A DNA stretch of 64,000 nucleotides from Micrococcus terreus (GCF_900116905.1 NZ_FPCG01000001.1:463217-527216), one strand, 5' to 3'; shown: positions 44,901-55,148, numbered from the stretch's first letter. Numbers and translations: made by a program. Notes: generated by a model not told the origin, from the letters alone.

Positions 44901-46054
44901 GGGTCATAGACCACCAGGTCGCCCGAGCGGTAGGCCCGCTCCCACCCCAGGGAGGGGAACGGGGCGTACTTCTCCGCGTCCTTGGCCGGGTCCAGATACC
45001 GGGCCAGCCCCACACCGCCGATGATCAGCTCGCCGGTGGCCCCCTGCTCGACCGGGATCCCGGTGGCCGGGTCCACCACGGCCAGGTCCCAGCCGTCCAG
45101 AGGCAGCCCGATCCGGATGGGTCCGATCCCGTCCATCGGGGCCGCGCAGGCCACCACGGTGGCCTCCGTGGGGCCGTAGGTGTTCCACAGCTCGCGGTCC
45201 TCCTCGGCCAGGCGCGCGGCGAGCTCTGGGGGGCAGGCCTCGCCGCCGAAGATCAGCAGACGCACGTTCTCTAGAGCTTCAGGGGGCCACAGCGCGGCCA
45301 GCGTGGGGACGGTGGAGACCACGTTGACCGACCGGGAGACCAGCCAGGGACCCAGGTCCATGCCCGAGCGGACCAGGGAGCGGGGGGCTGGGACCAGGCA
45401 GGCGCCGTGCCGCCAGGCCAGCCACATCTCCTCACAGGAGGCGTCGAACGCCACGGAGAGCCCGGCCAGCACCCGGTCTCCCGGGCCCAACGGCTCCTGT
45501 TGGAGGAAGATCCGGGCCTCGGCGTCCACGAATGCAGCCGCGTTGCGGTGGGTCACCGCCACGCCCTTGGGGGTGCCGGTGGAGCCGGAGGTGAAGATGA
45601 TCCACGCGTCGTCCTCCGGTGCGGGCGGACGCGGCGAGGGATGGGGAGCGGGACGGCGCTGGTCCGTGCGGATCTTCCCCTCGCTCTCCAGCACGCCGGC
45701 CACCCGAGCCTCGGTGAACACCAACCTGGCCCGCTCGTCCGGGTCATCGGCGTCCACGGGGACATAGGCCGCGCCGACGTACAGGGTGGCGAGGATGGAG
45801 ACGTAGAGCTCCACCGTGCCGGAGCGGATCCGGATGCCGATCCGATCCCCGGCCCCGAGCCCGCGCAGATGCAACGTGCGGGCGGTGGCCTTGACCTCGT
45901 CCAGCAGCTCGGCGTAGGAGAGCACCGTCTCGCCGTCATCCAGCGCAGGGGCCTCCGGGTGCTGTTCGGCGCTGGCGGTGAGGATGTCGATCAGGGTCCG
46001 CGCCGGTGGGGCGAGGTGGGAGGCCGGGAACTGGGGAAGGTGGGGAGCGCTCAC
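41969..46054 (-). CDS. Pls/PosA family single-module NRPS-like protein
   Basis: 1361 residues. An adenylation domain (about 15-510) has IIFTSGSTGTPKGVAVTH, FDASCEEMW, YGPTEATVVA and PTKTSGKVDRDALP. A carrier domain has Ser547 in FFSSGGGSLAAAQL. The C-terminal 750 residues alternate about six membrane helices with three left-handed beta-helix (hexapeptide) blocks at about 735-820, 975-1060 and 1240-1320. No condensation or thioesterase domain. This is the layout of epsilon-poly-lysine synthetase Pls and of PosA, which join amino acids or amino acid/diol units in membrane-bound tandem domains. GTG 46054 has AGGA upstream; GTG 46084 is possible. Substrate not inferred. Confidence 0.9.
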   Translation of the reverse strand: MSAPHLPQFPASHLAPPARTLIDILTASAEQHPEAPALDDGETVLSYAELLDEVKATARTLHLRGLGAGDRIGIRIRSGTVELYVSILATLYVGAAYVPVDADDPDERARLVFTEARVAGVLESEGKIRTDQRRPAPHPSPRPPAPEDDAWIIFTSGSTGTPKGVAVTHRNAAAFVDAEARIFLQQEPLGPGDRVLAGLSVAFDASCEEMWLAWRHGACLVPAPRSLVRSGMDLGPWLVSRSVNVVSTVPTLAALWPPEALENVRLLIFGGEACPPELAARLAEEDRELWNTYGPTEATVVACAAPMDGIGPIRIGLPLDGWDLAVVDPATGIPVEQGATGELIIGGVGLARYLDPAKDAEKYAPFPSLGWERAYRSGDLVVYDPEGLLFVGRADEQVKLGGRRIELGEVDTALQALPGVAGGAAAVKTTPAGTQLLVGYLGVPEGSPEPDLTALRAELERVLPAALVPRLAVVETLPTKTSGKVDRDALPWPLPGMGGGSGTADPDGGLPLPEDTPGGWVLAQWRDVLGAPPADLDSDFFSSGGGSLAAAQLVSRLRTRHPMVTVRDVYAHPRAGALVEAVTGDTADGSGQPQEPVEPRPVVRTARKAQVFQTLMGIPLFILVAMRWVVYLSAASNLAAAWGILPEAPTVSWWWVLAGWLVFVSPPGRMLLSVAAARLLLKEVGPGSYPRSGKVHLRLWLAQHIADLVDPVSLGSALWVPTYARLLGARIGTGVDLHSVPPVTGLLELGDHSSVEPEVDLSGYWIDGDVVHIGPVSIGEGAVVGSRSTLMPGASIGDGTIIQPGSTVTGKTKSGVDYAGSPVKRRGKAKAEGPNIAPPKATGWLVLSGLGSGVLALLPVLAAVLAALVGLWSLTWWPDWSADPALSTAPGTLFGSAWRLLLVSPLMALVWFGANMAFTVVTVRLLAVGVTPGHHAVRSRVGWQVWATERILDTARDLLFPLYAGRFTPVWLRWLGARVGQNVEASTVILQPSLTEIGDGAFLADDTMVGSYSLAGGWMYVDEVKVGKRSFVGNSGMVAAGRKVSKNSLVAVLSAAPKKSKAGSSWLGSPPVRLRRTEVDADDALTYAPPAHLKRARTAWECLRMVPVWVSVVIALGVALALDGLAQLGGGSSGPSGDPGVGADPGGWWLAALLGGAVLMVAGAVAAGSSVVAKKLLMGRIQPGEHPLWSSFIWRNEVVDTFIEMVSAPWFGRAASGTPSLVWWLRALGAQIGHGVWCESYWLPEADLVHLGDSSTVNRGCVVQTHLFHDRVMSLDTVVLEPGSTLGPNSVILPAAGIGESGTVGAGSLVMRGEFVPPHSWWIGNPVGPWKGPKVKGRQAAIERLERREQKEQEQQEQVRP

Positions 46055-46124
46055 GACGATGTCAGTCCTGCTTTCGATGACCACGCTGACCGGGCACGGC
46101 GTCCGATCTCCACCTGTCAGTATC

Positions 46125-47111
46125 TCAGGGAACCAGCAGCACCTTGCCTGTGGTCTTCCTCTCCTCCAGATCTGCGTGGGCCCGTCCGGCCTCGGCCAGG
46201 GGGTGCTGCGCGCCGATCCTCAGGTCCAGGGTCCCGGCGGCGATCGCCTCGAACAGCTCCCCGGCCCGCCATGCCGTCTCCTCGGCAGTGCGGGTGTAGA
46301 ACGCCAGTGACGGCCGGGTCACGTAGAGGGCGCCGGCCCCGTTGAGGCGCTGCAGGTCGAAGGGCGGAACCTGCCCGGAGGATCCGCCGAAGAGCACCAG
46401 GGTGCCCCGCACGCGCAAGGACTCCAGGGAAGCGTCGAAGGTGTCCTTGCCCACGCCGTCATAGACCACGTCCACACCCTGGCCATCGGTCAGCTCGCGC
46501 ACCTTCTCGGCGAAGCCCTCGTACTCCAGCACGTGGGCGGCGCCGGCCTGACGGGAGAGTTCGCGCTTGGCCTCGGTCGAGGCAGTGGTGATGACGGTGG
46601 CCCCCAGGGAAACGCAGAGCTGGGTCAGCAGCAGGCCCACCCCGCCGGCGCCCGCGTGGATCAGCACCGTGTGGTCCGGCCCCACCTCCACGGTGGAACG
46701 GCACAGGTAGTGCGCGGTCATGCCCTGCAGAGGGACGGCTGCGGCCTGCTGCAGGTCCATCTGCTCCGGAACGGGCAGCAGCTGCTCGGCCGGTGCCACG
46801 AAGTGCTCGGCGTAGGTGCCCGTTCCGGCGGCGGTGGCCACCCGGTCGCCCACCTCCACGCCCTCCACGCCTTCGCCCAGTGCCACCACGGTGCCCGATC
46901 CCTCTGAGCCCGGCGTGAACGGGTAGTCCACGTCATACACCCCGGAGCGCTGGTAGGTCTCGATGAAGTTCAGTCCGGCCGCCGCGGTGCGCACCAGGAC
47001 CTGTCCGGGGCCGGGCTGGGGAGCGGGCACCTCGGACCAGGTCAGTCCGTCCGGCCCGCCAGGCTGGTCGATCGTCACGGCGTGATGGGTCTGCGGGAGG
47101 TTCTCGGTCAT
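46125..47111 (-). CDS. Quinone oxidoreductase, zeta-crystallin type
   Basis: A 328-residue NADPH:quinone reductase of the medium-chain dehydrogenase superfamily without zinc ligands. AGAGGVGLLLTQLCVSLGA is the NADPH-binding Rossmann motif, and VYDGVGKDTFDASLESL and the GSEGSGTVVALGEGV segment are typical of Qor. A one-electron or two-electron detoxifying role is likely. ATG 47111 follows a TACAGT box by six bases (leaderless). Divergent from argC by 77 bases. Confidence 0.93.
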   Translation of the reverse strand: MTENLPQTHHAVTIDQPGGPDGLTWSEVPAPQPGPGQVLVRTAAAGLNFIETYQRSGVYDVDYPFTPGSEGSGTVVALGEGVEGVEVGDRVATAAGTGTYAEHFVAPAEQLLPVPEQMDLQQAAAVPLQGMTAHYLCRSTVEVGPDHTVLIHAGAGGVGLLLTQLCVSLGATVITTASTEAKRELSRQAGAAHVLEYEGFAEKVRELTDGQGVDVVYDGVGKDTFDASLESLRVRGTLVLFGGSSGQVPPFDLQRLNGAGALYVTRPSLAFYTRTAEETAWRAGELFEAIAAGTLDLRIGAQHPLAEAGRAHADLEERKTTGKVLLVP

Positions 47112-47117
47112 GGGTCC

Positions 47118-47123
47118 ACTGTA
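47118..47123 (-). promoter_or_regulatory. Leaderless -10 box (TACAGT) of quinone oxidoreductase
   Basis: On the minus strand TACAGT lies six bases before the ATG at 47111. Its upstream region is shared with the ArgR operator of argC. Confidence 0.5.
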
Positions 47124-47143
47124 GTCGCCACCGGGTCTCACTA

Positions 47144-47175
47144 TGCATAAATATTCCAACCACTGCATGAATGCC
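47144..47175. promoter_or_regulatory. ArgR operator of argC (two ARG boxes)
   Basis: TGCATAAATATTCC (47144-47157) and TGCATGAATGCC (47164-47175) are A/T-rich islands in a very GC-rich sequence. They match the ARG box core TGCATaAaTAT, and their TGCAT starts are 20 bases apart. They occupy the space just upstream of the argC -10 box, as expected for repression. Confidence 0.85.
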
Positions 47176-47176
47176 G

Positions 47177-47182
47177 TAGGAT
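47177..47182 (+). promoter_or_regulatory. Leaderless -10 box (TAGGAT) of argC
   Basis: TAGGAT lies six bases before the argC ATG; no ribosome binding site. ArgR bound to the adjacent boxes would block polymerase. Confidence 0.6.
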
Positions 47183-47188
47183 GGCGGC

Positions 47189-48229
47189 ATGAGCATCACA
47201 GTCGCCGTCTCAGGAGCCAGCGGATACGCCGGGGGTGAGGTGCTGCGCCTGCTCACCGCCCACCCGGACGTGACCATCGGTGCCATCACCGCCCACTCCA
47301 ACGCCGGCGAGCGCCTGGGGGCACTGCAGCCGCACCTGCACTCCTTGGCGGACCGTGTCCTTCAGGACACCACCGCCGAGGCCCTCGCCGGGCACGACGT
47401 GGTCTTCCTGGCCCTGCCCCACGGAGCCAGCGGCGCCCTGGCCGCCCAGATCGCCGAACGCTCGCCGGACACCCTGGTGATCGATGCCGGCGCTGACCAT
47501 CGGCTCGAGTCCGCTGAGGCCTGGGAGCGGTTCTACGGCACCGACCATGCCGGCACCTGGCCCTATGGCCTGCCGGAGCTGCCGGGCCAGCGCGAACGGC
47601 TGGCCGGTGCCCGCCGCATCGCCGTCCCCGGCTGCTACCCGACGACGGCCCTGCTGGCCTTGACGCCGGGGTTCTCGGCAGACGTGCTGGAACCGCAGGA
47701 CGTGGTGATCGTGGCCGCCTCCGGCACCTCCGGGGCCGGCAAGTCGGTCAAGCCCCACCTGCTCGGCAGTGAGGTGATGGGCGGGATGAGCCCTTACGGT
47801 GTCGGCGGAGGACACCGCCACACCCCGGAGATCGAGCAGGGCCTGAGTCAGGCCGCCGGCCAGCCGGTGACGATCTCCTTCACCCCCACCCTGGCGCCGA
47901 TGGCACGGGGGATCCTGGCCACGGCCACCGCTCGGTACGTTCCCGGAACGGACCCGGTTGCGATCCGTCAGGCCTGGCAGGACGCCTACGCCCAGGAGGA
48001 GTTCGTCCATCTGCTGCCGGAGGGACAGTGGCCCACCACCAAGGCCGTGCTCGGCTCAAACCACGTGGTGATGCAGCTGGCCGTGGACGAGCACGCCGGC
48101 CGGGTGATCGTCACTGCCGCGCTGGACAACCTCACCAAGGGCACCGCCGGCGGAGCCATCCAGTCCATGAACATCGCCCTCGGCCTGTCAGAGCAGGCCG
48201 GGCTGACCCAGCAAGGAACCGCACCATGA
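47189..48229 (+). CDS. argC: N-acetyl-gamma-glutamyl-phosphate reductase
   Basis: Third step of arginine synthesis: reduces N-acetylglutamyl phosphate with NADPH to the semialdehyde. 346 residues. N-terminal Rossmann [14 protein letters not shown]; active-site Cys in [13 protein letters not shown]; the C-terminal half carries HRHTPEIEQ and the family ending. First gene of the argCJBDFR operon, under the ArgR operator; probably leaderless. ATGA overlap with argJ. Confidence 0.98.
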   Translation: MSITVAVSGASGYAGGEVLRLLTAHPDVTIGAITAHSNAGERLGALQPHLHSLADRVLQDTTAEALAGHDVVFLALPHGASGALAAQIAERSPDTLVIDAGADHRLESAEAWERFYGTDHAGTWPYGLPELPGQRERLAGARRIAVPGCYPTTALLALTPGFSADVLEPQDVVIVAASGTSGAGKSVKPHLLGSEVMGGMSPYGVGGGHRHTPEIEQGLSQAAGQPVTISFTPTLAPMARGILATATARYVPGTDPVAIRQAWQDAYAQEEFVHLLPEGQWPTTKAVLGSNHVVMQLAVDEHAGRVIVTAALDNLTKGTAGGAIQSMNIALGLSEQAGLTQQGTAP

Positions 48230-49386
48230 GCGTCACCGTGCCCCAGGGATTCCGGGCCTCCGGAACCACCGCAGGACTGAAGGACTCCGGCAAGCCGGAT
48301 GTGGCCGTCGTCGTGAACGATGGTCCGGACCGCCATGCGGCCGCCGTGTTCACCACCAACCGGGTGGCCGCCGCCCCCGTGCTGTGGTCACGTCAGGTGC
48401 TCACCGACGGGCGCGTGGACGCCGTGGTGCTCAACTCCGGAGGAGCCAACGCGGCCACCGGTCACCCCGGCTTCCAGGACACCCACGCCACCGCCGAACA
48501 TGCCGCGCAGCAGCTGGGCGTCTCCGCGGGGGATGTCGTGGTGTGCTCCACTGGACTGATCGGTCTGCCGCTGCCCATGGAGAGGCTGCTGCCGGGGGTG
48601 AGTGACGCCGTCGGGAAGCTCAGCGCGGACGGTGGGGCGGACGCGGCCGAGGCCATCATGACCACGGACACCGTGCCGAAGACCTCCGAGCACCAGGGGC
48701 CGGGCTACACGATCGGCGCAATGGCCAAGGGTGCCGGCATGCTGGCCCCCGGCATGGCCACCATGCTCTGTGTGATCACCACCGACGCCGTGGTGGCGCC
48801 GCAACAGCTGGACGCCGCTCTGCGGGAGGCCGTGCGGACCACCTTGAACCGCGCGGACTCGGATGGCTGCATGTCCACCAACGACACCGTGGTCCTGATG
48901 TCCTCCGGCGCCTCCGGGGCCGCTCCGGAGCCGGCGGAGTTCCAGGAGGGGCTGCGTGCCGTGTGCGAGGACCTGGCACGGCAGCTGATCGCGGACGCCG
49001 AAGGCGCTGCGCACGAGATCACCATCCGCGTGGTCAACGCCAGCACCGAGGAGGCCGCCGAGGCCGTGGCCAGGGCGGTGTCCCGCTCGAACCTGTTCAA
49101 GACCGCCGTGTTCGGCCAGGATCCCAACTGGGGCAGGGTCATCTCCGCCGTGGGGACCGTCCCGGAGGACGTGGCTCCCTTCGACGCCTACGCGATCGAT
49201 GTGACCTTCAACGGGATCCAGGTCTGCCGGGCTGCCGGAGTGGGGGAGGACCGGAACCTGGTGGACCTGTCCGGGCGCGAGGTCACCGTGGAGATCGACC
49301 TGCACGCCGGTGACGCCGAGGCGACCATCTGGACCAACGACCTCACGCACGACTACGTGCATGAGAACTCGGCCTACTCCAGCTGA
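48226..49386 (+). CDS. argJ: Ornithine acetyltransferase / N-acetylglutamate synthase
   Basis: 386-residue bifunctional enzyme that recycles the acetyl group from N-acetylornithine to glutamate (cyclic arginine pathway). It cleaves itself before the nucleophile Thr179 in [20 protein letters not shown]. Downstream the conserved [11 protein letters not shown] and [10 protein letters not shown] segments are present. ATG overlaps the argC stop. With ArgJ no separate argA/argE is needed, and none is present in this cluster. Confidence 0.97.
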   Translation: MSVTVPQGFRASGTTAGLKDSGKPDVAVVVNDGPDRHAAAVFTTNRVAAAPVLWSRQVLTDGRVDAVVLNSGGANAATGHPGFQDTHATAEHAAQQLGVSAGDVVVCSTGLIGLPLPMERLLPGVSDAVGKLSADGGADAAEAIMTTDTVPKTSEHQGPGYTIGAMAKGAGMLAPGMATMLCVITTDAVVAPQQLDAALREAVRTTLNRADSDGCMSTNDTVVLMSSGASGAAPEPAEFQEGLRAVCEDLARQLIADAEGAAHEITIRVVNASTEEAAEAVARAVSRSNLFKTAVFGQDPNWGRVISAVGTVPEDVAPFDAYAIDVTFNGIQVCRAAGVGEDRNLVDLSGREVTVEIDLHAGDAEATIWTNDLTHDYVHENSAYSS

Positions 49387-49399
49387 GCGAGAGGAACCC

Positions 49400-50305
49400 A
49401 TGATCGAGCACACGCGCGCCACGGCGAAGGCCGAAGTCCTGATCGAGGCCCTGCCGTGGATCCAGCGGTTCGCCGGGACCACCATGGTGATCAAGTACGG
49501 CGGCAACGCCATGGTCTCGGAGGAGCTGCGCCAGGCCTTCGCCGAGGACATCGTCCTCCTGCACCACTGCGGCATCCACCCCGTGGTGGTGCACGGCGGG
49601 GGACCCCAGATCAACACCATGCTGGACCGGCTGGGCATCGCCTCCGAGTTCCAGGGCGGACTGCGGGTCACCACCGAAGAGGCCATGGACGTGGTGCGGA
49701 TGGTGCTGACCGGGCAGGTCGGGCGTGAGCTCGTGGGCCTGATCAACTCCCACGGACCCTACGCTGTGGGACTCTCCGGCGAGGACGCAGCCCTGTTCCA
49801 GGCTGAGCGCACCGGGACCGAGGTGGACGGGGTGGCCGTGGACCTGGGACTGGTGGGTGAGGTGACCGGGGTGAACCCCGCCGCCATCCGTGACCTGGTG
49901 GACAACGGACGCATCCCCGTGGTCTCCTCGGTGGCCCCGGAAGTGGATGCGGACGGACAGCCCACCGGATCGGTGCTCAACGTCAATGCGGACACCGCCG
50001 CCGCAGCCCTGGCCGCCGCCATCGGAGCGTCCAAGCTCGTGGTGCTCACGGACGTGGAGGGGCTGTATGCGAACTGGCCGGATCGGGACTCACTGGTCTC
50101 CTCCATCACGGCTGACCGGCTGCGGGAGCTGTTGCCCACCCTGCAGTCCGGGATGATCCCCAAGATGTCTGCGTGTCTGCACGCCGTGGATCGCGGCGTC
50201 CCGCAGGCCCACATCGTGGACGGCCGCGCCCCGCACTCGATGCTGCTGGAGGTCTTCACCACCGCCGGTGTGGGCACCCAGGTGCTTCCGGAGGAGCAGT
50301 CATGA
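49400..50305 (+). CDS. argB: Acetylglutamate kinase
   Basis: 301-residue amino acid kinase that phosphorylates N-acetylglutamate, the step feedback-inhibited by arginine in actinobacteria. Nucleotide-binding VIKYGGNAM, substrate loop [11 protein letters not shown], and C-terminal [14 protein letters not shown] are present. The N-terminal helix ([21 protein letters not shown]) matches arginine-sensitive hexameric enzymes. GAGAGGA lies nine bases before the ATG. Overlaps argD by ATGA. Confidence 0.98.
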   Translation: MIEHTRATAKAEVLIEALPWIQRFAGTTMVIKYGGNAMVSEELRQAFAEDIVLLHHCGIHPVVVHGGGPQINTMLDRLGIASEFQGGLRVTTEEAMDVVRMVLTGQVGRELVGLINSHGPYAVGLSGEDAALFQAERTGTEVDGVAVDLGLVGEVTGVNPAAIRDLVDNGRIPVVSSVAPEVDADGQPTGSVLNVNADTAAAALAAAIGASKLVVLTDVEGLYANWPDRDSLVSSITADRLRELLPTLQSGMIPKMSACLHAVDRGVPQAHIVDGRAPHSMLLEVFTTAGVGTQVLPEEQS

Positions 50306-51645
50306 ACGACTCAACCGCTGTCAACGCAGTCACCCCGGACTCCACCGGGGCCGACCTGCTGGACCGCTACCGGGCGTCCCTCACGGGGGTGTTCGGTCAG
50401 CCCTCACGGGTCCTGGTCCGGGGCGAGGGCGCCACCGTCTGGGACGCGGACGGCCAGGCCTACACCGACCTGTTGGCCGGGATCGCCGTGAACGTGCTGG
50501 GCCATGCCCACCCTCGGCTAATCCAGGCGGTCACCGAGCAGCTGGGCACGTTGGGTCACATCTCCAACCTGTTCACCTCGCCGCCGCAGATCGCCCTGGC
50601 CGAACGCCTGCTCGAGCTGGCTCAGGCGCCGGCCGGATCCACCGTGTTCTTCGCCAACTCCGGGACGGAGGCCAACGAGGCGGTGTTCAAGCTGGCCCGG
50701 CGGCATGGCGGGGAGGACCCCAGCGGACGTCGCACCCGGATCCTGGCGCTGGAGCACAGTTTCCACGGACGGACTATGGGGGCGCTGGCACTGACCTTCA
50801 AGGAGCAGTACCGCAGGCCCTTCGAGCCCCTGCCGGGCGGCGTGGAGCACCTGCCCGCCGGGGACCTGGACGCGCTGACCCGGGCCATGGACGAGACGGT
50901 GGCCGCCGTGGTCATCGAGCCGGTCCAGGGCGAGTCGGGGGTGCACGGATGGCCCGCCGGCTACCTGCAGGGCGCACGGGATCTGTGCGATCGTCACGGG
51001 TCACTGCTGATCTTCGACGAGGTGCAGTCGGGCATGGGCCGCACCGGCACCTGGTTCGCCCATCAGAACCCGGCCGTCACCGGTCAGGATGCCCCGGTCC
51101 TGCCGGACGCCATGACCCTGGCCAAGGGGCTGGGCGGGGGCGTCCCGATCGGCGCGCTGATCAGCTTCGGCCCCCACGTCTCCGGGCTGCTCACCCCCGG
51201 CCAGCACGGAACCACCTTCGGCGGCAATCCTCTGGCCACCGCCGCCGGACTGGCCGTGATCGCGACCATCGAGGCCGAGCATCTGCTCACCCATGCGCAG
51301 ATGCTCGGCGCCCACCTGGCAGGGCAGCTTCGCGTACTGCCGGAGGTCCGCGCGGTGCGCCAGTACGGCCTGCTGATCGGCATCGAGCTCGCCGTGCCAG
51401 CAGACCGGCACAGCGTTCCCGACGGCGGCCTGGCACCTTCCGTGGTCAGGTGCGGCGTGGAGCACGGCTGGATCCTCAACGCAACGGGGCCGCAGACCCT
51501 GCGGCTCGCACCGCCGCTGATCCTCTCCCGCGATGAGGCGGAGCGATTCGTCCAGGAGCTGCCGGAGCTGGTGCGTGAAGCACTCGCGGGCTCACCCTCA
51601 TCGCCCGCCCCGACCGACTCTCACCGACAGGACCGGACACCGTGA
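50302..51645 (+). CDS. argD: Acetylornithine aminotransferase
   Basis: 447-residue class III PLP aminotransferase that makes N-acetylornithine. PLP lysine Lys275 in [17 protein letters not shown], and [13 protein letters not shown] upstream. Slightly longer than the usual 400 residues owing to about 20 extra residues at each end. Start overlaps the argB stop, and the stop overlaps the argF start. Confidence 0.97.
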   Translation: MNDSTAVNAVTPDSTGADLLDRYRASLTGVFGQPSRVLVRGEGATVWDADGQAYTDLLAGIAVNVLGHAHPRLIQAVTEQLGTLGHISNLFTSPPQIALAERLLELAQAPAGSTVFFANSGTEANEAVFKLARRHGGEDPSGRRTRILALEHSFHGRTMGALALTFKEQYRRPFEPLPGGVEHLPAGDLDALTRAMDETVAAVVIEPVQGESGVHGWPAGYLQGARDLCDRHGSLLIFDEVQSGMGRTGTWFAHQNPAVTGQDAPVLPDAMTLAKGLGGGVPIGALISFGPHVSGLLTPGQHGTTFGGNPLATAAGLAVIATIEAEHLLTHAQMLGAHLAGQLRVLPEVRAVRQYGLLIGIELAVPADRHSVPDGGLAPSVVRCGVEHGWILNATGPQTLRLAPPLILSRDEAERFVQELPELVREALAGSPSSPAPTDSHRQDRTP

Positions 51646-52631
51646 ACTCCACACCGAACTCTGGAAGCACCCCCATCCGCCACTTCCTGGTGGACACCGA
51701 CCTGACACCCGCCGAGCAGTCCGAGGTGTTGGACCTGGCGGAGCAGATGAAGGCCGACCGCTGGCTGCACCGGCCGCTGGCCGGACCGCAGACCGGCATC
51801 GTGTTCTTCGACAAGACCTCCACGCGCACCCGGGTGTCCTTCGCCGCCGGCCTCGCTGACCTGGGTGGGCAGCCGCTGATCGTCAACCCCGGTGAGTCTC
51901 AACTGGGGCACAAGGAGACGATCTCGGACACGGCCCGGGTCCTGGAGCGGATGGTCTCCCTGATCATCTGGCGCACCTATGCCCAGTCGGGCCTGGAGGA
52001 GATGGCCCAGCACGCGCGGGTCCCTGTCATCAACGCCCTGTCGGATGACTATCACCCCTGCCAGCTGCTGGCGGACCTGCTGACCATCCGGGAGCACAAG
52101 GGCCGGACTGAGGGCCTGACCATGACGTACCTGGGCGACGCCGCCAACAACATGGCCAACTCGTATCTGTTGGCCGGCGTGACTGCCGGGATGCACGTGC
52201 GCATCGCCGGGCCGGCTGGCTACCTGCCCGCCGAGTCCGTGGTGTCCGCTGCACAGGAACGGGCTGGCGAGACCGGCGGGTCAGTGCTGATCACCGAGGA
52301 CTCCACGGAGGCACTCACCGGAGCGGACGTCGTCGTGACCGACACCTGGATCTCCATGGGGCAGGAAGAGGAGAAGGAAGAGCGCCAGGTCCTCTTCAAG
52401 CACTATGCGGTCGATGAGGCTGCCATGGCCCTGGCAGCGTCGGATGCCATCTTCCTGCACTGCCTGCCCGCCTACCGCGGACTGGAGGTGGCAGCCGAGG
52501 TCATCGACGGCCCGCAGTCCGTGGTGTTCGACGAGGCCGAGAACCGGCTGCACGCGCAGAAGGCACTCATGGCCTGGCTGCTGTACCGCTCCGGGCTCGC
52601 CGTCCCACCGGAGGCAGGTGACGGTCGATGA
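51642..52631 (+). CDS. argF: Ornithine carbamoyltransferase
   Basis: 329 residues; condenses ornithine and carbamoyl phosphate to citrulline. Carbamoyl-phosphate motif STRTRVSF, ornithine loop FLHCLPAYRG and the SMGQE segment are visible. GTG start overlapping argD. The Ser/Thr-rich first 15 residues are not conserved in the family. Confidence 0.98.
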   Translation: MNSTPNSGSTPIRHFLVDTDLTPAEQSEVLDLAEQMKADRWLHRPLAGPQTGIVFFDKTSTRTRVSFAAGLADLGGQPLIVNPGESQLGHKETISDTARVLERMVSLIIWRTYAQSGLEEMAQHARVPVINALSDDYHPCQLLADLLTIREHKGRTEGLTMTYLGDAANNMANSYLLAGVTAGMHVRIAGPAGYLPAESVVSAAQERAGETGGSVLITEDSTEALTGADVVVTDTWISMGQEEEKEERQVLFKHYAVDEAAMALAASDAIFLHCLPAYRGLEVAAEVIDGPQSVVFDEAENRLHAQKALMAWLLYRSGLAVPPEAGDGR

Positions 52632-53125
52632 CCGTGCCCTCGACCAAGACAGCCCGCCAGGCGGCCATCCGTGAAGTGCTGGACTCCGGAGAGATCCACA
52701 GCCAGGGGCAGCTGCTGGAGGTCCTGCAGGCGCGGGGCGTCTCGGTGACCCAGGGGACGCTCTCGCGTGATCTCGTGGAGATCGGCGCCTCACGTGTACG
52801 TTCGGAGGCAGGGCAACTGGTGTATGCGGTGCCCCCGGAAGGGCCGGTGGGCCAGGAGTCCTCCACCTACCGGACCTCCGAGAGCGCACTGTCCCGATTG
52901 GCCGGCCTGTGCCGGGACCTGCTCATCTCTGCCGAGGCCAGCGCCAACCTGGTCATCCTGCGCACCCCGCCGGGTGCGGCTCAGTTCCTGGCCAGCGCGG
53001 TGGACCAGGCGCGGATGGGCGATGTGCTGGGCACCATCGCCGGTGATGACACCATCATGGTCGTGGCACGAGCGCCTGACGGCGGGGCGGCGGTGGCCGG
53101 GACCTTCCTGGAACTGGCCGGGTGA
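52628..53125 (+). CDS. argR: Arginine repressor
   Basis: 165-residue hexameric regulator that binds ARG boxes with arginine as co-repressor. N-terminal winged helix (about 8-78) with HSQGQLLEVLQARGVSVTQ and TLSRDLVEIGASRVR; C-terminal arginine-binding and oligomerisation domain with GDDTIMVVARAPDGG. Last gene of argCJBDFR, so it represses its own synthesis through the argC operator. ATGA overlap with argF. Confidence 0.98.
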   Translation: MTVPSTKTARQAAIREVLDSGEIHSQGQLLEVLQARGVSVTQGTLSRDLVEIGASRVRSEAGQLVYAVPPEGPVGQESSTYRTSESALSRLAGLCRDLLISAEASANLVILRTPPGAAQFLASAVDQARMGDVLGTIAGDDTIMVVARAPDGGAAVAGTFLELAG

Positions 53126-53149
53126 GGCGACCACAGTACACAGACATGA

Positions 53150-53184
53150 CGACGGCGGGCACCCCAGCTGGGTGCCCGCCGTCG
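53150..53184. terminator. Terminator between argR and lipoprotein gene
   Basis: Perfect 15-bp stem (53150-53164 with 53170-53184) and five-base loop, between the convergent argR and lipoprotein genes. Symmetric, so it can serve both. Confidence 0.85.
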
Positions 53185-53216
53185 GCGGTTCTGGTGCCGG
53201 CTGGACCGGCGGAGCA

Positions 53217-53921
53217 TCACATGCCCGGGATGGAGAAGATCTCCTCATCGGCAGGCATCTCGAACGGCTCGACGGCGTTCCACTCGGAGAAGTCGATGGC
53301 CCCGATGCCGGAGTCCTCGGAGTCACCCTGGCTCTCGATGCGGACGAGCTGGTTGTCCTTGTTGATCATCACCACGATCGGATCCCCGGAGTCCTTGTCG
53401 GTGCCGGTGTACTTGTAGACCTGCTGGCCGTTGTGCTCGACCTCCTCCGAGGTGTACTCGGTGTCAGCGAACTCATCGGCCTCGGGGCTCTCATCACGGA
53501 AGCCCTCGTAGAACGAGGACATGTTCATTCCGATGTCAGCAGGGGATTCGATCCACTTGTCGCCGGCCATCTCCTGCATGGCGGCGGCACCCTGCTGCTC
53601 CCAGAAGGCGGCGTCCGGCTTGATGTAGGTGAACTCCTTGTTGCCCACCAGCTCCATGGAGATGCCGTCTGCGGTGACCTTGCCTCCGAACGAGGAGTCG
53701 TCGGTCTGTCCGGCCATGTCCAGGCTGACATTCTGGCCGTCCTGATCCATCTCACCCACGATCTTCACCGACGAGGCATTCTGGATGCCCTCGCGCACCT
53801 CCGGCCAGACCTCCTCGAGCTTGGGCACGGAGGAGCCGCAGGCGGACAGTGCCAGTGCGGTGACGGTGCCCAGGGCAGTGATGCCGGCCAGGCGGCGGGT
53901 GCGAACAGCGGTGATGGTCAT
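53217..53921 (-). CDS. Lipoprotein, LppX/LprG-like or LolA-like fold
   Basis: A 234-residue secreted lipoprotein with lipobox LSAC (Cys28) after a short twin-Arg-like signal peptide start (RTRR). The mature part is acidic and alternates beta strands: VKIVGEMDQDGQNVSLDM, a helix near KWIESPADIG, and VYKYTGTDKDSGDPIVVMI. That pattern fits DUF6612/LppX_LprAFG half-barrels, which carry lipids. A named family is not certain. AGAGGGG lies before the ATG. Lies downstream of the rpf terminator. Confidence 0.75.
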   Translation of the reverse strand: MTITAVRTRRLAGITALGTVTALALSACGSSVPKLEEVWPEVREGIQNASSVKIVGEMDQDGQNVSLDMAGQTDDSSFGGKVTADGISMELVGNKEFTYIKPDAAFWEQQGAAAMQEMAGDKWIESPADIGMNMSSFYEGFRDESPEADEFADTEYTSEEVEHNGQQVYKYTGTDKDSGDPIVVMINKDNQLVRIESQGDSEDSGIGAIDFSEWNAVEPFEMPADEEIFSIPGM

Positions 53922-53998
53922 GAATCCCCTCTGACTTTCATGTTCAGTGTGTTGTTCGGTGGTCGGAATCAGCCTAACGGGAACCTGCTCGATAACGA

Positions 53999-54038
53999 CA
54001 ACGCGCCGGATGGGGAGAACTCCCCATCCGGCGCGTTG
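53999..54038 (-). terminator. Terminator after rpf
   Basis: Near-perfect 19-bp inverted repeat (53999-54017 with 54020-54038) 35 bases beyond the rpf stop, one of the longest uninterrupted stems in the window. On the rpf strand it is followed by TGTCGTTATC, only weakly U-rich. Confidence 0.85.
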
Positions 54039-54072
54039 GGTGTGTGGCTATGCCGCGCGGCAGTGCCGATGA

Positions 54073-55047
<975 letters not shown>

Positions 55048-55130
55048 AAAGCGGGTGCGGGAACAGTGAATAACATCGAGCAGGTCACGTCAAGCGGGAT
55101 CGGTGCCACTCGACGCGCCGTACGCCGTTC

Positions 55131-55146
55131 AGTGACGTGCATCACT
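55131..55146. promoter_or_regulatory. CRP/GlxR-like site 1 upstream of rpf
   Basis: AGTGACGTGCATCACT: GTGA and TCAC half-sites six bases apart, fitting TGTGA-N6-TCACA except for the outermost base on each side. Confidence 0.6.
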
Positions 55147-55148
55147 TC

